64,000 bases of DNA, taken from positions 107,806,108-107,870,107 of the forward strand of contig NC_134081.1 of NCBI RefSeq assembly GCF_000715075.1. Direction: 5' to 3'. A model generated the notes under the pieces. The model was not told the origin of the DNA. It made no database searches and saw only the letters and a program-made list of their open reading frames with translations. Shown here piece by piece: positions 1 to 12,522 of the stretch (position 1 is its first letter; each line of letters begins with the position of its first letter). This stretch comes from Nicotiana tabacum (taxonomy: Eukaryota > Streptophyta > Magnoliopsida > Solanales > Solanaceae). The position numbers and the translations under genes were made by a program.

Positions 1-3000
1 CTCGCCCTTTCTTATCCTTACTCTTGTCTTCTAGAACCTTGTCGCTTTACCATACAATATCTTGCAGCCTTCCTTCAACTTGCTTACACCATAGATTTCC
101 TTATATTATTCTGAAACATCAAGCAAGACATCACTAGGCCTCTCGGTACCTAGAAACCATAGGCTAGAAGATATGCCACTAATGACACTGCTATCATTCG
201 TGGATACTGAATCTCAACGCTTCTAGCCCTCTATCTGATGTATGGATTATTCACAACCTTCTACACCTGAGTATCTCGTATGTTGTTCACCTTTACCTTA
301 CTTATCTTAAAAGCTCGCATCACATCTTCTATCTCTTTCATGACCTCCCTTCCACATAGGTATAATTCACATCCACAACTTGAAGCTCTATTATAATACT
401 TGCATCTCTGGTGCACACACAATCCAGTGGGAGCTTCATACTGACTTCTTATGAGGATGGTACTCTTCTAACTGGCTTTCTTGTAGAGCCGTTATAGAAT
501 ATAATTGTTGTACTATCTCTCTTATACCTCTGATATTAAGAGTGATTCTGCTATGTTCTCAATCAAGATTTCTATAAGTTTTTGGGTCCAATAATCAGAC
601 TCCTAATTTACTTCGTTGATGTAACTCTTTAGTTTCCTCTTCCTTCTGATCAGCCTTTATGTAGGCTTAATCTATCTTCCGATTTGCGGCTCCTGGTATT
701 AGTTATTACTTTAGTCTTTCATAGCCGCTATGGGATATCTGTGATACCATCATCTAACAATTCAATCCCTTGCCTATGACCTGGACTCAATTCTTTCTTT
801 TAACTTATACCAGAGTTTTCTACAACTGGATGGTTGTCAACATATATGTTGTATGGATAATACTCCGAAATCTTAAGTGCATTCATAATGTAACTCACTC
901 TGGATCACTGATCGAATAATTCTTTTCGTTCCTTCTCAACTTTCTTTAAATGTAAGCAATTACTTTTGCTGGTCGTTTTGCCACGTGTTGCATGCATACA
1001 TAGTTATCTTAGTTCCTACGCATGCTGAAATTTTCGTGCAACTCAAATAATCTCGAATATTACTTTTGATTTTTCTTCCCGTTCCTTAGCCACGGTAGGT
1101 GCCACTTTCTCATGGAGTGCATACAACATTGTAGTGAGACTATTTTTTTTTACATGACCATTTCCTCTTTAGGTCACTGTGCTTAGGTTGAAGCCTTCTT
1201 CCTTATTTTCTCAGCTAGTCTTTCATTGTAGTACTTAGGGAAGACCTTCTGACTCTTGTAAAGCTGCGAGCTTATTACATCATATACTTGATGGAATTTT
1301 TAATGTTCTTCCTCGCCTATAATTATCCGTAGTTACTTATTTCCACGCCCTTGTGCTTGTAGGGTTGCTCCTGAACTGAAGTTTTGACTGTCTTCCCAGC
1401 GAGACTATCTTTTATTTCCATTACATTCATACGGTACTTTTAACTACCCCAACTCTTATCTCAATATTTCTCAAAGGTCACGATGTCGTATCTGCAAGAC
1501 TGAATTCCCATGTTGGGGTTCACTATGTTTATCTTGCACGATCTATTGATTTGTCTGTAACCTCTTGTCTAGCCATAACCAAACTCTTCCTGAATCAACT
1601 ACTAACTGCTTGTTGGTCCATTCTCATATTTGTATTCCGCGTAATCCCTCTTGGGTTATTCCCTTTTATCTTAACTTACGTCTCGTATTGGCTCCTTATT
1701 TATCAATAACATCTCGGGTAGGAACCCTTACTTCCTTTCCTTGATGTCGTATTTGCATAATGTTCTGGAATTGTAGCATATCTGTAGGCTTTGAATAAGT
1801 TCAATCTCATCCCTTTTTCATTTTTTAATCGCATTCTTCCCTTACCATTCCATAATTAGTATAACTACTTAATTCTGACTTAATACCACATCACTCCATA
1901 TTCCCCCCTTTATTAGAGTATTAAAAGTTGGAGCTACGATGACCTACCTATAGATGTTTTACCTCTTCATCTTTGGCATTCTTTCACATCATCGATGACC
2001 CTTACTCGCCTTGCGGTAATCCTTCTGTATTAAGGATAACAAAATTCCTTACTCGCGAGGGTGACACTTAGTATAACTGGCACATACAGTCCCTTAAGCT
2101 TAACTTTGCTCACATTGCTTGTTTTAGGAAAGAGTCTTCCTGAATGACCTTTAAAAATTTATTCTTCTGTCGTGCATTCTATTATCGCCAGAATGCACTA
2201 TGAAATTCTCATGATGACGACTATTATCTGATCATTTAGTCTCTAATTCATGTTTAGTTTATCTTGTTCACCAACCCATACTGATTTCTATTACTCTGGG
2301 GTCTAACTTTTCCTTTTGATAATCGCGTTGGAGTCACAAACTTATTTCTCGAAATTAGGATATGACTTTATGGCCTATACTCTTTTGTTGTCTCAAGGCC
2401 TGTCACCTCTCGTCTTCCTTCACTTGACTATAGACTCTGTAATACTGTCAATTGTTTTTTCTACCGTTGTCATCCATGTCTCACATCTTACTCATATTGC
2501 TTCATTATCTCTCTTCTTATTTTCTTGCTAATATTTCTGTCTATCACTTTGTTCTGAAAACTTCAACAAAATATTCTTTTGCTTTTAGCTCCCCTTGCTG
2601 CATCTACCGGCCCATCGGGTTGCCTAACATTCTTTCTCTACTAGGGACGGGAGCCACACTAAGGTAATATTTATCCCTTCAAGGCTTCCAATGCCTATCT
2701 TTGTAGTACTCATATCTAGCTGTACTATTTTAGAGTGCACTATCTGGGTATCTCACAAGGAGATCTATTAGCACATTTGCAATATCCTTCGAAAATGTCA
2801 ACTAACGCAAATGATTCATCCACCATTTTGGGTTACTCTAACCCCAACCGGATCCTCATAACCCGTCCTTCTCTTAAACTATATCTGTTAGTTCCCATAG
2901 GGCATAACTGAGATGGGTGTGGTCGATTGTACATATATCTGTTACAGTTGAAGGTAACTCAAAAGGCTTATATTCCTCTGCCTGAATTGTAAATACTGAT

Positions 3001-3471
3001 AATCTTCATTAGCTGGGTACCTCATACCCTTCTTCATCTTGCTTCTTATACTTGTTAAAACTTGTATCTATCTTCTGAATCTCTCATTGCCTTTCACCAT
3101 ATGGGTGAATAGATATTCGTGCCTTAAGGCTCCTTATCAAGAGGCTTACATGTCTTAGTACACACATATTCTGCTGAATACCTCATATTTATCCATCATA
3201 AGCATAATGCAAAAATTGAGTTCCTCTGACTCAACTCTTCCACAGCTATATCTCTTACCATCTTTCTAGATGCAGGCATCGTCGTATTATGAATAAGATA
3301 GAGTTTAGAAAATTGAGTTCTTACAACTGAGCTCTACCACACAATCTAGAGTAAGAAGAAAGAGTGACAGTCCTAAATGCCCTGTAGCCTCCTGATTATA
3401 AGTGTGGTGCACAACACACCCATAAAAAAGACTCTACTAGACATGACTTGTAGACTCCATATGACAGAACT
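1..3471 (-). mobile_element. Element A, non-coding internal region
   Basis: This 3.4 kb stretch lies downstream, on the minus strand, of a primer-binding site and LTR, so it should be the interior of a minus-strand LTR retrotransposon that continues past the left edge. I see no gag, protease, reverse transcriptase or integrase motif in any frame. The longest open frames are about 70 codons and are chance. The plus strand is rich in pyrimidines with short CTT/TCT runs. A long non-coding interior fits a large non-autonomous (LARD-like) element or the long leader of a gypsy element whose genes lie outside the window. The call rests on position more than content. Confidence 0.5.
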
Positions 3472-3483
3472 GCTCTGATACCA
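3472..3483 (-). promoter_or_regulatory. Primer-binding site of element A (tRNA-iMet type)
   Basis: On the minus strand this reads TGGTATCAGAGC, the complement of the 3' end of initiator methionine tRNA, the usual plant primer for minus-strand DNA synthesis. It sits a few bases after the LTR end (…GGGTCGTGAT), which fixes the orientation of element A. Confidence 0.85.
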
Positions 3484-4791
3484 CTTTCATCACGACCCAA
3501 ACCGATGGGCCGTGACGGGCACCCGGTGCCTTACTCAACTGAGTACCAACGTTACATATCATTCTTATCGTACTGTTATTGGCAAATGGGCCAAACGGAC
3601 CGTCATGGACTAAGCAGAATAAACATAAGGGAATACTCAATATAAGACGACCCAATCTGACATAAAAACTTATACATGTGACATAGGGCCTATAAAACCA
3701 AAATTACACTGAACATAGGCTGATAAGGCCGTACAATCTTTCACGTACACGACATATGTATACAAGCCTCTAAGGATACATAAATGTCATAAAGGTCGGG
3801 ACAGAGCCCCGCCATACCAAACCATACAATCTAAATCATACTAACCAAACAAGCAACTCCGGAGCAAATGGAGTGCACCAATATCTTCTGCTGAGCTGAT
3901 CGCCTACTTGGAGGACTCTCGACCTGTCTATCGAGCCCTGCGGGCATGAAACGCAATGCCCCCAGGCAAAAGGGACATCAGTATAAATAATGTACCGAGT
4001 ATGTAAGGAATGAAAATCAGTAAACAATAGACATGAGAGAAACATGGAGTAAAAGACTCAACATGTAAGTCTGAATAACTCTGTGAATCATTAATATTTA
4101 TAATGTCATGCATATGCATATAAATATCATATCATGCATAGGTATATGCATTCATAACATCATCAAGCCTCTGAGGGCATCCCATCATATCATCTCGGCC
4201 ACTGTGGACAAATCACTAACGTATACCAGCTGATCAGGTGGTGGTGCATATATAACGCCGTAATCTTTTCCCATATCCCATATATATATATATATATATA
4301 TATACGCGTATATAATGCCATCTGGTTATGGGTCAATGTACATGTATAAATACATGAAATGCATAAGAAATACGTTAATAAAAGTTTCTCGGAATATCAT
4401 AAAAATAATATGCCTGTTGGATAAACTTTATCAAATACGTATTTTTCTGAGACCCATGAACAGAAGATATATTAATAATTCACATGGGGAATCAAGAATA
4501 TAGACATCCCTAGTATTTCTATGAATAGAGTCATTTATGAAAGTTGCGTATTTTGCTCGTTTCATTTGTATTATTTGGATCATGCCAAAAAGAAAAAATG
4601 GATAGCCTTAACATACCTGAGTCGATTTTCTTGACAATCCCTCTAACACACGCCAATCGCGATGAAACACGTAATAGAGAGATTGAAATAGGGGACAATT
4701 TGTATGAAATGCTCGAAGCAATAACGTTGCTATTGCAAAATCATCTTTGTTGAACCCTTCATTTGGAATTCAGAAAAGAGTGTTCCATTCT
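3484..4791 (-). mobile_element. Element A 5' LTR, first part (interrupted by B)
   Basis: The segment begins next to the primer site with the reverse complement of GGGTCGTGATG, a common end for solanaceous gypsy LTRs, and runs to the exact start of element B's LTR. It holds a short (TA)n microsatellite near 4278-4305 and no gene; the open frames here are chance. No 5' LTR terminus is found before 4791, so the LTR probably continues beyond the nested element B at 24745. Confidence 0.65.
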
Positions 4792-5518
4792 TGTGATGAC
4801 CCAAAATGTCATCTTTAAATTTAATAAGTATTTCTGTGTTCTAAGACCTCGAAAAATACCATTTATTATTCTTCGACTTGCGTGCGCAGTCCGTACAATA
4901 TTTCAAAAAAGTTTTTATGTGAAAAATGGATTAAAATGTGAAATAGAGCTTTAAAAACTCAATCGAGTTGACTTTAGTCAACATTTTGAGCAAACAGACC
5001 CGGTCAGTATTTTGACAATTTCGGTAGGTCCGTATCGTAATTTGGGACTTGGGCGTATGCCTGAAATCGAATTCCGAGGTCCCTAGCCCGAGATATGAAA
5101 TTTTGATGAAACATTAAAAGCTTGAAAACTTAATAATTTATAAGAAATTACTGATATTGGATTTATTGACCTCGGGTATGTATTTTAGCTCCGGAGCCCA
5201 GTATAGGTCAACTATAATATTTATGACTTGTCTGCCGAATTTGGTGAGAATCGGAGTTTATTTGACGTGATTCGGACGTCTGGTTGTAAAAATATAAGTT
5301 TTAAAGTTTTCTTGAAAATTTCCTTTGATTTGGTGTCCGATTCGTAGTTCTTTGTATTATTTTGGCGATTTGATCACGCGAGCAAGTTCGTATGATGTTT
5401 TAGGACTTAGGAGCATGTTTGGTTTGGAACCCCGAGGGCTCGGGTTGGTTGAAGCTTTCAGAGACAAATTTAAAAGGAAAAGTTGTGGTTGAATAATTGA
5501 TCGTAATTTGCAAAGCGA

Positions 5519-5525
5519 GGTAAGT
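5519..5525 (+). promoter_or_regulatory. Donor-like GGTAAGT conserved in LTRs of B, C and E
   Basis: GGTAAGT is followed by TAACCTTGA at 5534-5542. The same pair occurs upstream of the conserved hairpin in the other LTR families (24060, 33355 and 49659 on plus; 13279-13285 on minus). It matches a plant 5' splice site, but no transcript evidence is available. Confidence 0.5.
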
Positions 5526-5591
5526 GTCGTGGTTAACCTTGACTTGAGAGAATAAAATCCTTAATTTAATTGTTATGTGAATTGCATGTGA

Positions 5592-5629
5592 ACGACGTAT
5601 AGGCGAGGTGACGAGTGTCTATACGTCGT
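5592..5629 (+). ncRNA. Conserved LTR hairpin 1 (B, 5' LTR)
   Basis: Arms ACGACGTATAG (5592-5602) and CTATACGTCGT (5619-5629) are perfect complements over 11 bp and enclose the 16-nt loop GCGAGGTGACGAGTGT. The identical structure is in the 3' LTR at 24133-24170. Element C (13181-13210, minus) and element E (49736-49776) keep the loop core GAGGTGACGAGT on different stems. A role as an RNA structure in the LTR transcript is inferred. Confidence 0.6.
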
Positions 5630-5975
5630 CAAATTAATTGTTTGCCTGCTTACTTGAAAAATTATAAATTATTTTAAATCATAAATTAGTTATTATAATA
5701 ACTGTTTCTCTCCTATTCTTTGTCAAATAATTCTTGAATTCCTGCATTAATTGTTACATGCTATTTGAATTATGTGCCTTAATTGTTATCTGACATTTAG
5801 CATATTAAATATTAAACTGCATATTTTCTCTCTGATTTTCATAATAATTTGCTATTTGTTTGTTTGTTTCATAATTAAATTATAATTATTGTATGCTTGT
5901 TGTCTTATAATTTATATTAATTGTTGCATTTATTGGGGAAATTTCTTCTATAAAAACTTATTAAAACAAAATCCA

Positions 5976-6123
5976 TATTGGAGGATCGGGTTGCACGCCG
6001 CAACAGACTTATTAAAAAATCCATATTGGAGGATCGGGTTGCATGCCGCAACAGACTTATTAAAAGTCCATATTGGAGGATCGGGTTGCACGCCGCAATA
6101 GACTTATTTAAAAGTCGACATAC

Positions 6124-6206
<83 letters not shown>

Positions 6207-6340
6207 TCAATATTGGAGGATCGGGTTGCACGCCGCAACAGACTTGATTGAATGTGAATATATTGTGAGAGCGGGTTACACGCTGCAACAGAATTGAATG
6301 TGAATATATTGTGAGAGCGGGTTGCACGCTGCAACAAAAT
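5976..6340 (+). repeat. Tandem 46-48 bp hairpin repeats in B 5' LTR
   Basis: Six copies (cores at about 5983, 6031, 6077, 6213, 6269 and 6315) share GGATCGGGTTGCACGCCG and then CAACAGACTTATT. Each contains the hairpin GTTGC-ACGCC-GCAAC. An (AT)n microsatellite separates copies 3 and 4. The 3' LTR has five copies at 24509-24715. Frames read through it give repetitive peptides, which I treat as an artefact of the repeat. Confidence 0.85.
6125..6202. repeat. (AT)n microsatellite
   Basis: About 39 uninterrupted AT units lie inside the hairpin repeat array of the 5' LTR. In the 3' LTR the corresponding place (24740) is where the LTR is cut off, so the tract may have been a breakage point. Confidence 0.95.
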
Positions 6341-6469
6341 TGATGGAAATGATAATTGGTTATGACTGCTGAGTTGGCTTCAATTATCATAAAAGAGTTA
6401 CCTGATTTATTTCTATTATTGTTGTTGTTACTAATATTGCGTACAGGTAATGTAAGTGACCCGCCTTAG

Positions 6470-6556
6470 CCTCGTCACTACTTCGTCGAGGTTAGGCTCA
6501 GCACTTACCAGTACATGGGGTCGGTTGTACTGATATTACACTCTGCACTTGTGCAG
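6470..6556 (+). ncRNA. Terminal two-hairpin LTR module (B)
   Basis: Hairpin a has arms CCTCG (6470-6474) and CGAGG (6487-6491) around a 12-nt loop. Hairpin b is CTGCAC TT GTGCAG at 6543-6556. Counterparts occur at 12523-12614 and about 20211-20293 (element C, minus), at 51480-51570 (E) and, for hairpin b only, at 34440-34456 (F). The octamer CTCGTCAC (6471-6478) is complementary to the loop of hairpin 1. Confidence 0.6.
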
Positions 6557-6963
6557 ATTTGGGAGTTGGTCCCAGCGGCGCACCATAGACTTGCTCGGAT
6601 TTCAGTTACTCAGAGGAGACTTGAGGTATAACTGCACGACGTTCGCAGTTCTGAAGTCTCCGTCTACTTTACTTTAGCTGTGTGTTTGTTTCCAGACAAC
6701 TTTATTTTATTCAGACCTTTATTTGTATTTATTCTAGAAGCTCGTGCACTTGTGACACCAATTCTGGGATGGTATTTAGACACCGTTGTTTTAATGGATT
6801 ATTCACTACATTTCAGACTTTACTTCCGCATTTGTTCTTTGTTATTAATAAATTTAAAAATTGTTTTAAAAATGGATAATATTATTCTAACGTTGGCTTG
6901 CCTAGCAAGTGAAATGTTAGGCGCCATCACGGTCCGAAGGTGGGAATTTCGGGTCGTGATAGT

Positions 6964-6975
6964 TGGTATCAGAGC
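6964..6975 (+). promoter_or_regulatory. Primer-binding site of element B (tRNA-iMet)
   Basis: TGGTATCAGAGC follows the 5' LTR end by about two bases, the canonical place. It marks the start of the internal region. Confidence 0.92.
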
Positions 6976-7162
6976 ACTAGGTTACATAGGTCTCACGAGT
7001 CACGAGCAAGCTTAGTAGAGTCTGAAGGATCGGTACGGAGACGTCTGTACTTATCTCTTAGAGGCTATGAAGTTTAGGTACAATATCACCTCTTTCTTAT
7101 TCTGTCGTGCGATTTTATTCTATCATCGATGATTGAACCATTCTACTCTTATTCTCTCGCAG

Positions 7163-8600
7163 ATGGTGAGAACACGTAACACCTCTACCGATGGACAGGG
7201 ACCAGAACCCCCAGTGGTAACTATGGCCAGGGATAGAGGTCGAGGCCGAGGTCGTGCTAGAGGCCGAGGTAGATCTCAGTCTAGAGCTCGAGCAGCTGCA
7301 CCTGTTGAAGAACCTCAGGCGGACCTTCAGGATGAGGTTCCAATTCAGAATGTACCAGTTGGACCAGTTCAGGTCCCGGAAGGATTCATAGCCACTCCAG
7401 TACTTCAGGATGCTCTAGTCTATTTGGTAAGTCTTATGGAGGGCGTGGCCCAGAATAGTACATTTCCAGTGGCACCAGCCGTCTCACAGGCTGGGGGAGG
7501 AGCACAAACGCCTACTACTCCTGCTCCGGAGCAGATGGCTCCCTAGAAATTAGGCTCCAGCAGTCCCGCCAGTTGGGGTAGTTCAGCAGTTGTTGCGGTA
7601 CAGATCGGTGATAGGCCCGCCATGTCTTTCAAGGCCTTATTGATACTGGATAAGTTTACTAAGCTCTTTCCAGTTCACTTCAGTGGTACACCTTCTGAGG
7701 ACCCACAGGATTATCTTGAATGCTACCATGAGGTGCTGCGGAACATGGGTATAGTTGAGACCAATGGGGTCAATTTTGCTGTATTTCAGATGACGGGTTT
7801 TGCCAAGAGGTGGTGGAGAGATTATACATTGACTCGACCAGTCGGATCACATGTACTTACATGGGAGCAGTTCTCTCAGCTATTTCTGGAAAAGTTCCTC
7901 CCTATCATACTGAGAGAGGAATTCCGCAAGCAATTTGAGCGTCTACAGCAGGGCAGTATGACAGTTACTCAGTATGAGTCCCGTTTTGTGGATTTGGCCT
8001 GTCATGCTCTCCTTTTATTACCTACGGAGGGAGAGAGAGTGAGGAGGTTCATTAAGGGACTTACTCACCCTATAGAACTTCAGATGGCCAAGGAGACCGG
8101 AAGTGAGATTTCATTTCAGGCAGCTGCTAATGTCGCAAGGAGGATCGAGATGGTTCTTGCACAGGAGAGAGGGCAGAGGTCTGATAAGAGGCCTTGTCAG
8201 TTCGGTGGTTACAGTGGTGCCTCGTCTGGAGGCAGAGGTAATTTTGGTAGGGGTCATCCTCCCAAACCGTTTCATTCAGCACTTCATGCATCTCCCGGTG
8301 CTTCAGGGAGTCATGGTCCTATTATGCCTTACTCTGGGTAGCCAACATTCAGTGCACATTTTGCTCCTATCAGTGCACCACCACTCCAGAGTTACTCCAG
8401 CGGTAATCCGGCCCATTTGGGTCAGCTTCAGCTTCAGCAGCCACGACATCAGGATGGGTGTTATGAGTGTTGGAACATTGGTCACATCAAGAGATATTGC
8501 CCTAGAATGGCGAGTAACAGATCTCGGCAAGATTCTCATGCCATTATACCGGCACCGGTTGCTTCACCGCCTGCTCAGCCAGTTAGAGGTAGGGGTTAGG
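7163..8600 (+). pseudogene. gag: gag of element B, broken by stops
   Basis: This encodes the capsid/nucleocapsid polyprotein that packages the element's RNA. I chose the ATG at 7163 because MVRTR is the conserved start of this gag family; an in-frame ATG at 7133 is upstream. An arginine/glycine-rich N-terminus follows. The frame stops at 7544 (TAG) and reopens by 7622 with the retrotransposon gag domain (tryptophan-rich FAKRWWRDY, then ERLQQGSMTVTQYESRF). A further stop at 8339 precedes a CCHC zinc knuckle, CYECWNIGHIKRYC, at about 8459-8500. Another TAG at 8598 ends it before the RG-rich linker to protease. The spacing of the knuckle cysteines and histidine is intact, but the protein cannot be made full length. 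Confidence 0.88.
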
Positions 8601-8761
8601 CAGCTAGAGGTGGAGGTCAGGCCATTAGAGGTAGAGGTCAGACCGTTAGAGGTGGAGGCCAGCCAGTTAGAGGCCGTCCCAGAGACACAGTTTAGGGTGG
8701 TGGGGCCCAGCCCTGATTTTATTCTTTTCCAGCTAGGCCTGAGGCCGAGTCATCTGATGCT

Positions 8762-10861
8762 GTGATCACAGGTATTATTCCAGTTTGCCATAGAGATGCT
8801 TCAGTTCTATTTGATCCAAGATCTACTTATTCCTATGTGTCCTCCTGTTTTGCTTCATATTTGGTTATGCCTTGTGATTCTCTTAGTGCTTCTGTGTGTG
8901 TATCTATACCGGTGGGGGACTCTGTTATAGTAGATCATGTCTATCATTCATGTGTGGTTACTATTGGTAATCTTGAGACTAGTGTGGATCTTCTACTTCT
9001 TGATATGGTAGATTTTGATGTCATCTTGGGTATGGATTGGCTATCCCCTTATCATGCTATATTGGATTGTCATACCAAGACAGTGAGCCTAGCTATGCCG
9101 GGGTTACCTTGGTTAGAGTGGAAAGGAACTCCTGGTCATTCTGCCAGCAGGGTTATTTCTTATATGAAAGCTCAGTGTATGGTAGAGAAAAGGTGTCTAG
9201 CCTATTTGGCTTATATTCGCGATCCCAGTGCGGATGCTCCTTCTATGGACTCTGTACCAGTTGTTCATGAATTTCCAGAAGTATTTCCTATAGATTTGTC
9301 GGGGATGCCACCCGACAGAGATATTGACTTCTGTATTGATTTGGCTCCGGGCACTCAGCCCATTTCTATTCCACCATATTGTATGGCCCCGCCAGAGTTA
9401 AAAGAATTGAAAGAGCAGTTACAAGACTTGCTTGATCAGGGATTCATTAGACACAGTGTCTCGCCCTGGGGTGCACCAACATTATTTTTAAAGAAGAAAG
9501 ATGGCTCTATACAGATGTGTATAGATTATCGGCAGCTGAACAAAGCCACTATCAAAAACAAATATCCGCTGCCAAGAATTGATGATTTATTTGATCAGCT
9601 TCAGGGTGCCAAGGTATTTTCGAAGATCGATTTGAGGTCTGGTTACCATCATTTGAAGATTAGGGCATCTAATGTCCCTAAAACAACTTTTCAAACTCGG
9701 TATGGGCATTACGAATTCCAAGTGATGTCATTTGGGTTGACAAATTCCCTAGCGGCATTTATAGATTTGATGAATCGGGTGTTCAAGCCTTATTTGGACT
9801 CTTTTGTGGTTGTATTCATTGATGATATCTTAATTTACTCCAGCAGTCGAGAGGAGCATGAGCAACATCTTCGAAGTGTGCTTCACACCTTGAAGAATAA
9901 TCAATTATATGCCAAGTTTTCAAAATGTGAGTTTTGGTTAGACCCAGTTGCCCTTTTGGGGCATGTTGTATCGGCAGAAGGCATAAAGGTGGATCCTAAG
10001 AAGATTGAGGCTGTTCAAAATTGGCCTAGACCTACTTCAGTTACAGAGATCCGGAGTTTCCTAAGTTTAGCAGGTTATTATCGTCGGTTCGTGGAAGGGT
10101 TTTCATCTATAGCAAGCACACTGACCAGACTAACCCAGAAGGGTGTCCCATTCAGATGGTCAGACGAGTGTGAGTTGAGCTTTCAGAAGCTCAAGACTGC
10201 TTTGACTACGACGCCAGTGTTGGTATTACCCACAGGTTCAGGATCGTATATGGTATATTGTGACGCATCTCACATTGGGCTTGGTGAAGTATTAATGCAA
10301 GATGGCAAGGTAATTGCATATGCGTCGCGGCAGTTGAAAGTTCACGAGAAGAATTATCCTGTTCATGATTTAGAATTGGCACCTATTGTTCATGCGCTGA
10401 AGATTTGGAGGCATTACCTCTACGGTGTCTCGTGTGAGGTATTTACTGATCATCGCAGCGTTCAGTATCTGTCCAAACAAAAATATCTTAATTTGAGGCA
10501 GAGAAGATGGTTGGAGTTGTTGAAAGACTATGATATCACCATTTTGTATCACCCCGGAAAGGCCAATGTGATGGCCGATGCTTTGAGTAGAAAGGCTATG
10601 AGTATGGGCAGTCTTACGTATATTCCGGTTGGTGAGAGGCCATTAGCTACAGATGTTCAGACTTTGGCTAATCAGTTCGTAAGGTTAGATGTTTCAGAAC
10701 CCAGTCGGGTTCTAGCTTGCACAATCACTCGGTCTTCTTTATATGAGCGCATTAGAGAGAGGCAGTATGATGATCCTCACTTACTTTTCCTTAAGGACAC
10801 GGTGCGACACGGTGATGCCAAACAAGTTTCTGTAGGGGAAGATGGGGTTCTGCGAATGTAG
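8762..10861 (+). pseudogene. pol: pol of element B: protease, reverse transcriptase, RNase H
   Basis: This 699-codon frame joins three enzymes. The aspartic protease lies at the start; its active-site turn reads FDPRST where the family has a glycine after FDP, so it is probably dead. The reverse transcriptase follows, with LKKKDGS, the MCIDYRQLN block, KIDLRSGYH and the catalytic FIDDILIY (Ile-Asp-Asp at 9818-9826). RNase H then shows [31 protein letters not shown] and [14 protein letters not shown] at 10859 ends the frame exactly where integrase should continue (VLRM then GRICVPN); a CAG-to-TAG change would explain it. Reverse transcriptase motifs are otherwise intact. Confidence 0.93.
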
Positions 10862-12148
10862 GGTCGTATTTGTGTGCCTAATGTGGATGGGCTTCGTGAA
10901 TTAATTCTTGAAGAAGCACACAGTTCCAGGTATTCTATTCATCCAAGTACCGCCAAAATGTATCAAGATTTGTGGCAACATTATTGGTGGAGGAGAATGA
11001 AAAAGGATAAAGTTGCATATGTAGCTCGGTGTCTGAATTGTCAGCAAGTTAAGTACGAGCATCAGAGACCTGGTGGTTTGTTTCAGAAGTTAGAAATTCC
11101 TGAGTGGAAGTGGGAGCGTATCACTATGGATTTTGTCGTTGGGCTCCCATGGACTCAGAGAAAATTTGATGCAGTTTGGGTCATTGTGGATAGGTTGACC
11201 AAGTCAGCACATTTCATTCCAGTGGCAGTTACCTATTCTTCAGAGAGGTTAGCTGTAATTTACATTCGTGAGATTGTCCGCCTTCATGGTGTGCCCGTGT
11301 CTATTATTTCAGATCGAGGTACGCAGTTTACCTCACATTTCTGGAGGGTTGTACAGCGTGAGTTAGGCACGCAGGTGGAGTTGAGTACAACATTTCATCC
11401 ACAGAAAGACGGACAGTCAGAGCGCACTATTCAGATATTGGAAGATATGCTCCGCGCTTGTGTTATAGACTTTGGAGGTTCATGGGGTCATTTCTTGACA
11501 CTTGTGGAGTTTGATTATAATAATAGCTACCAGTCGAACAATCAGATGGCTCCATGTGAGGCATTATACGAAAGGCGATGTCGTTCGCCAGTTGGCTGGT
11601 TTGAACCGGGAGAGGCTCGGTTATTGGGTACCGATTTGGTACAAGATGCCTTGGATAAGGTCAAAGATTATTCAGGATCGACTTCGCACAGCTCAGTCTA
11701 CGCAAAAGAGTTATGCCGACCGTAAAGTTCGTGATATTGCATTCATGGTTGGAGAAAGAATATTGCTCCAGGTTTCACCTATGAAAGGTGTAATGAGGTT
11801 CGGAAAGAAGGGCAAGTTGAGTCGTAGGTATATCGGACCCTTTGAAATTCTTGAAAGGGTGGGTGAAGTAGCCTACAGGCTTGCATTACCACCTAGTTTA
11901 TCAGCGGTTCATCCGGTGTTCCATGTGTCTATGCTCCAAAAATATCATGGTGATCCGTCCCATGTGTTAGATTTCAGCTCAGTCCAATTGGACAAAGATT
12001 TGACTTACGAGGAGGAGCCGGTGGTTATTCTAGCTCGGCAGGTACGTCAGTTGAGGTCTAAGAGTTATCCTTCAGTTCGAGTGCAATGGAGAGGTCAGCC
12101 GGTAGAGGCATCTACCTAGGAGTCCGAGTCGGACATGCGGAGTAAATA
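10862..12148 (+). pseudogene. pol: Integrase and chromodomain of element B
   Basis: The sequence continues the pol frame after the stop. An HHCC zinc finger (HSSRYSIHP … CLNCQQVK) is followed by the DDE core: Asp in ITMDFVVG (11129-11131), Asp in SDRGTQF (11312-11314) and Glu in GQSERTIQ (11420-11422). A frameshift near 11665-11690 moves the reading to the overlapping frame that carries FMVGERILLQV, FGKKGKLSRRY and VFHVSMLQKYHG. A chromodomain, which tethers such elements to heterochromatin, follows (RQVRQLRSKSYPSVRVQWRG). It has a stop at 12117 and continues to MRSKYPHLFT, where element C interrupts it. Confidence 0.9.
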
Positions 12149-12149
12149 T

Positions 12150-12171
12150 CCACACTTATTCACCAGCTGAG
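12150..12171. repeat. Junction repeat, left copy (B/C boundary)
   Basis: CCACACTTATTCACCA followed by GCTGAG is repeated at 22415-22436 as CCACACTTATTCACCA then ACTCAG. It flanks element C. Gypsy integrases normally duplicate 5 bp, so a 22-bp imperfect duplication is abnormal. The first ~18 bp of C's left LTR are missing here. Confidence 0.8.
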
Positions 12172-12522
12172 CCTCCGAAAGGTTTCGTGATGGCACCTAG
12201 TCTTTACGACTAGATAAGCCTAATATTGCGAAAAATATAAAGAAAACAAAATATTTTAAAGATAAACAACATATTATAAATAGACAAGAGTAGTACCACT
12301 CGACATATACAAAATAATTTCCCAAGACCCGGAATATCACTGAGTCACAAGCTGCTATAATCTATGTAGCTCTATATAAAAGTCTGAAGATAATAAAGAA
12401 AATCTCTATGCAAGGGAGTAAAAGGGGACTCCGAAGATCTGCGGACGCAAGCAGTAGTACCTTGAAGTATCCTAAAATCAGCAACACGCACTAACCCCGA
12501 GGCTGATAGCTCGCACTTGGAT

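Larger units (their letters stand above)
4792..6961 (+). mobile_element. 5' LTR of element B
   Basis: It starts TGTGATGACCC, matching TGTAATGACCC at 22489, and ends GGGTCGTGATA just before the primer site. The normal terminal CA is mutated. Compared with the 3' copy it lacks about 850 bp that contains the CGCG palindrome array; the junction lies near 5450. Modules visible: donor-like GGTAAGT at 5519-5525, an 11-bp-stem hairpin at 5592-5629, tandem hairpin repeats at 5976-6340, an (AT)n tract, and a terminal two-hairpin module at 6470-6556. Confidence 0.92.

Noticed and set aside
5917..6390. 157-codon minus-strand ORF including a Tyr-Ile run
   Set aside because: It is the (AT)n microsatellite and hairpin repeats read as protein.
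6680..7015. 111-codon plus-strand ORF spanning the end of B's 5' LTR and the primer site
   Set aside because: It crosses the LTR boundary and primer-binding site and has no family similarity.
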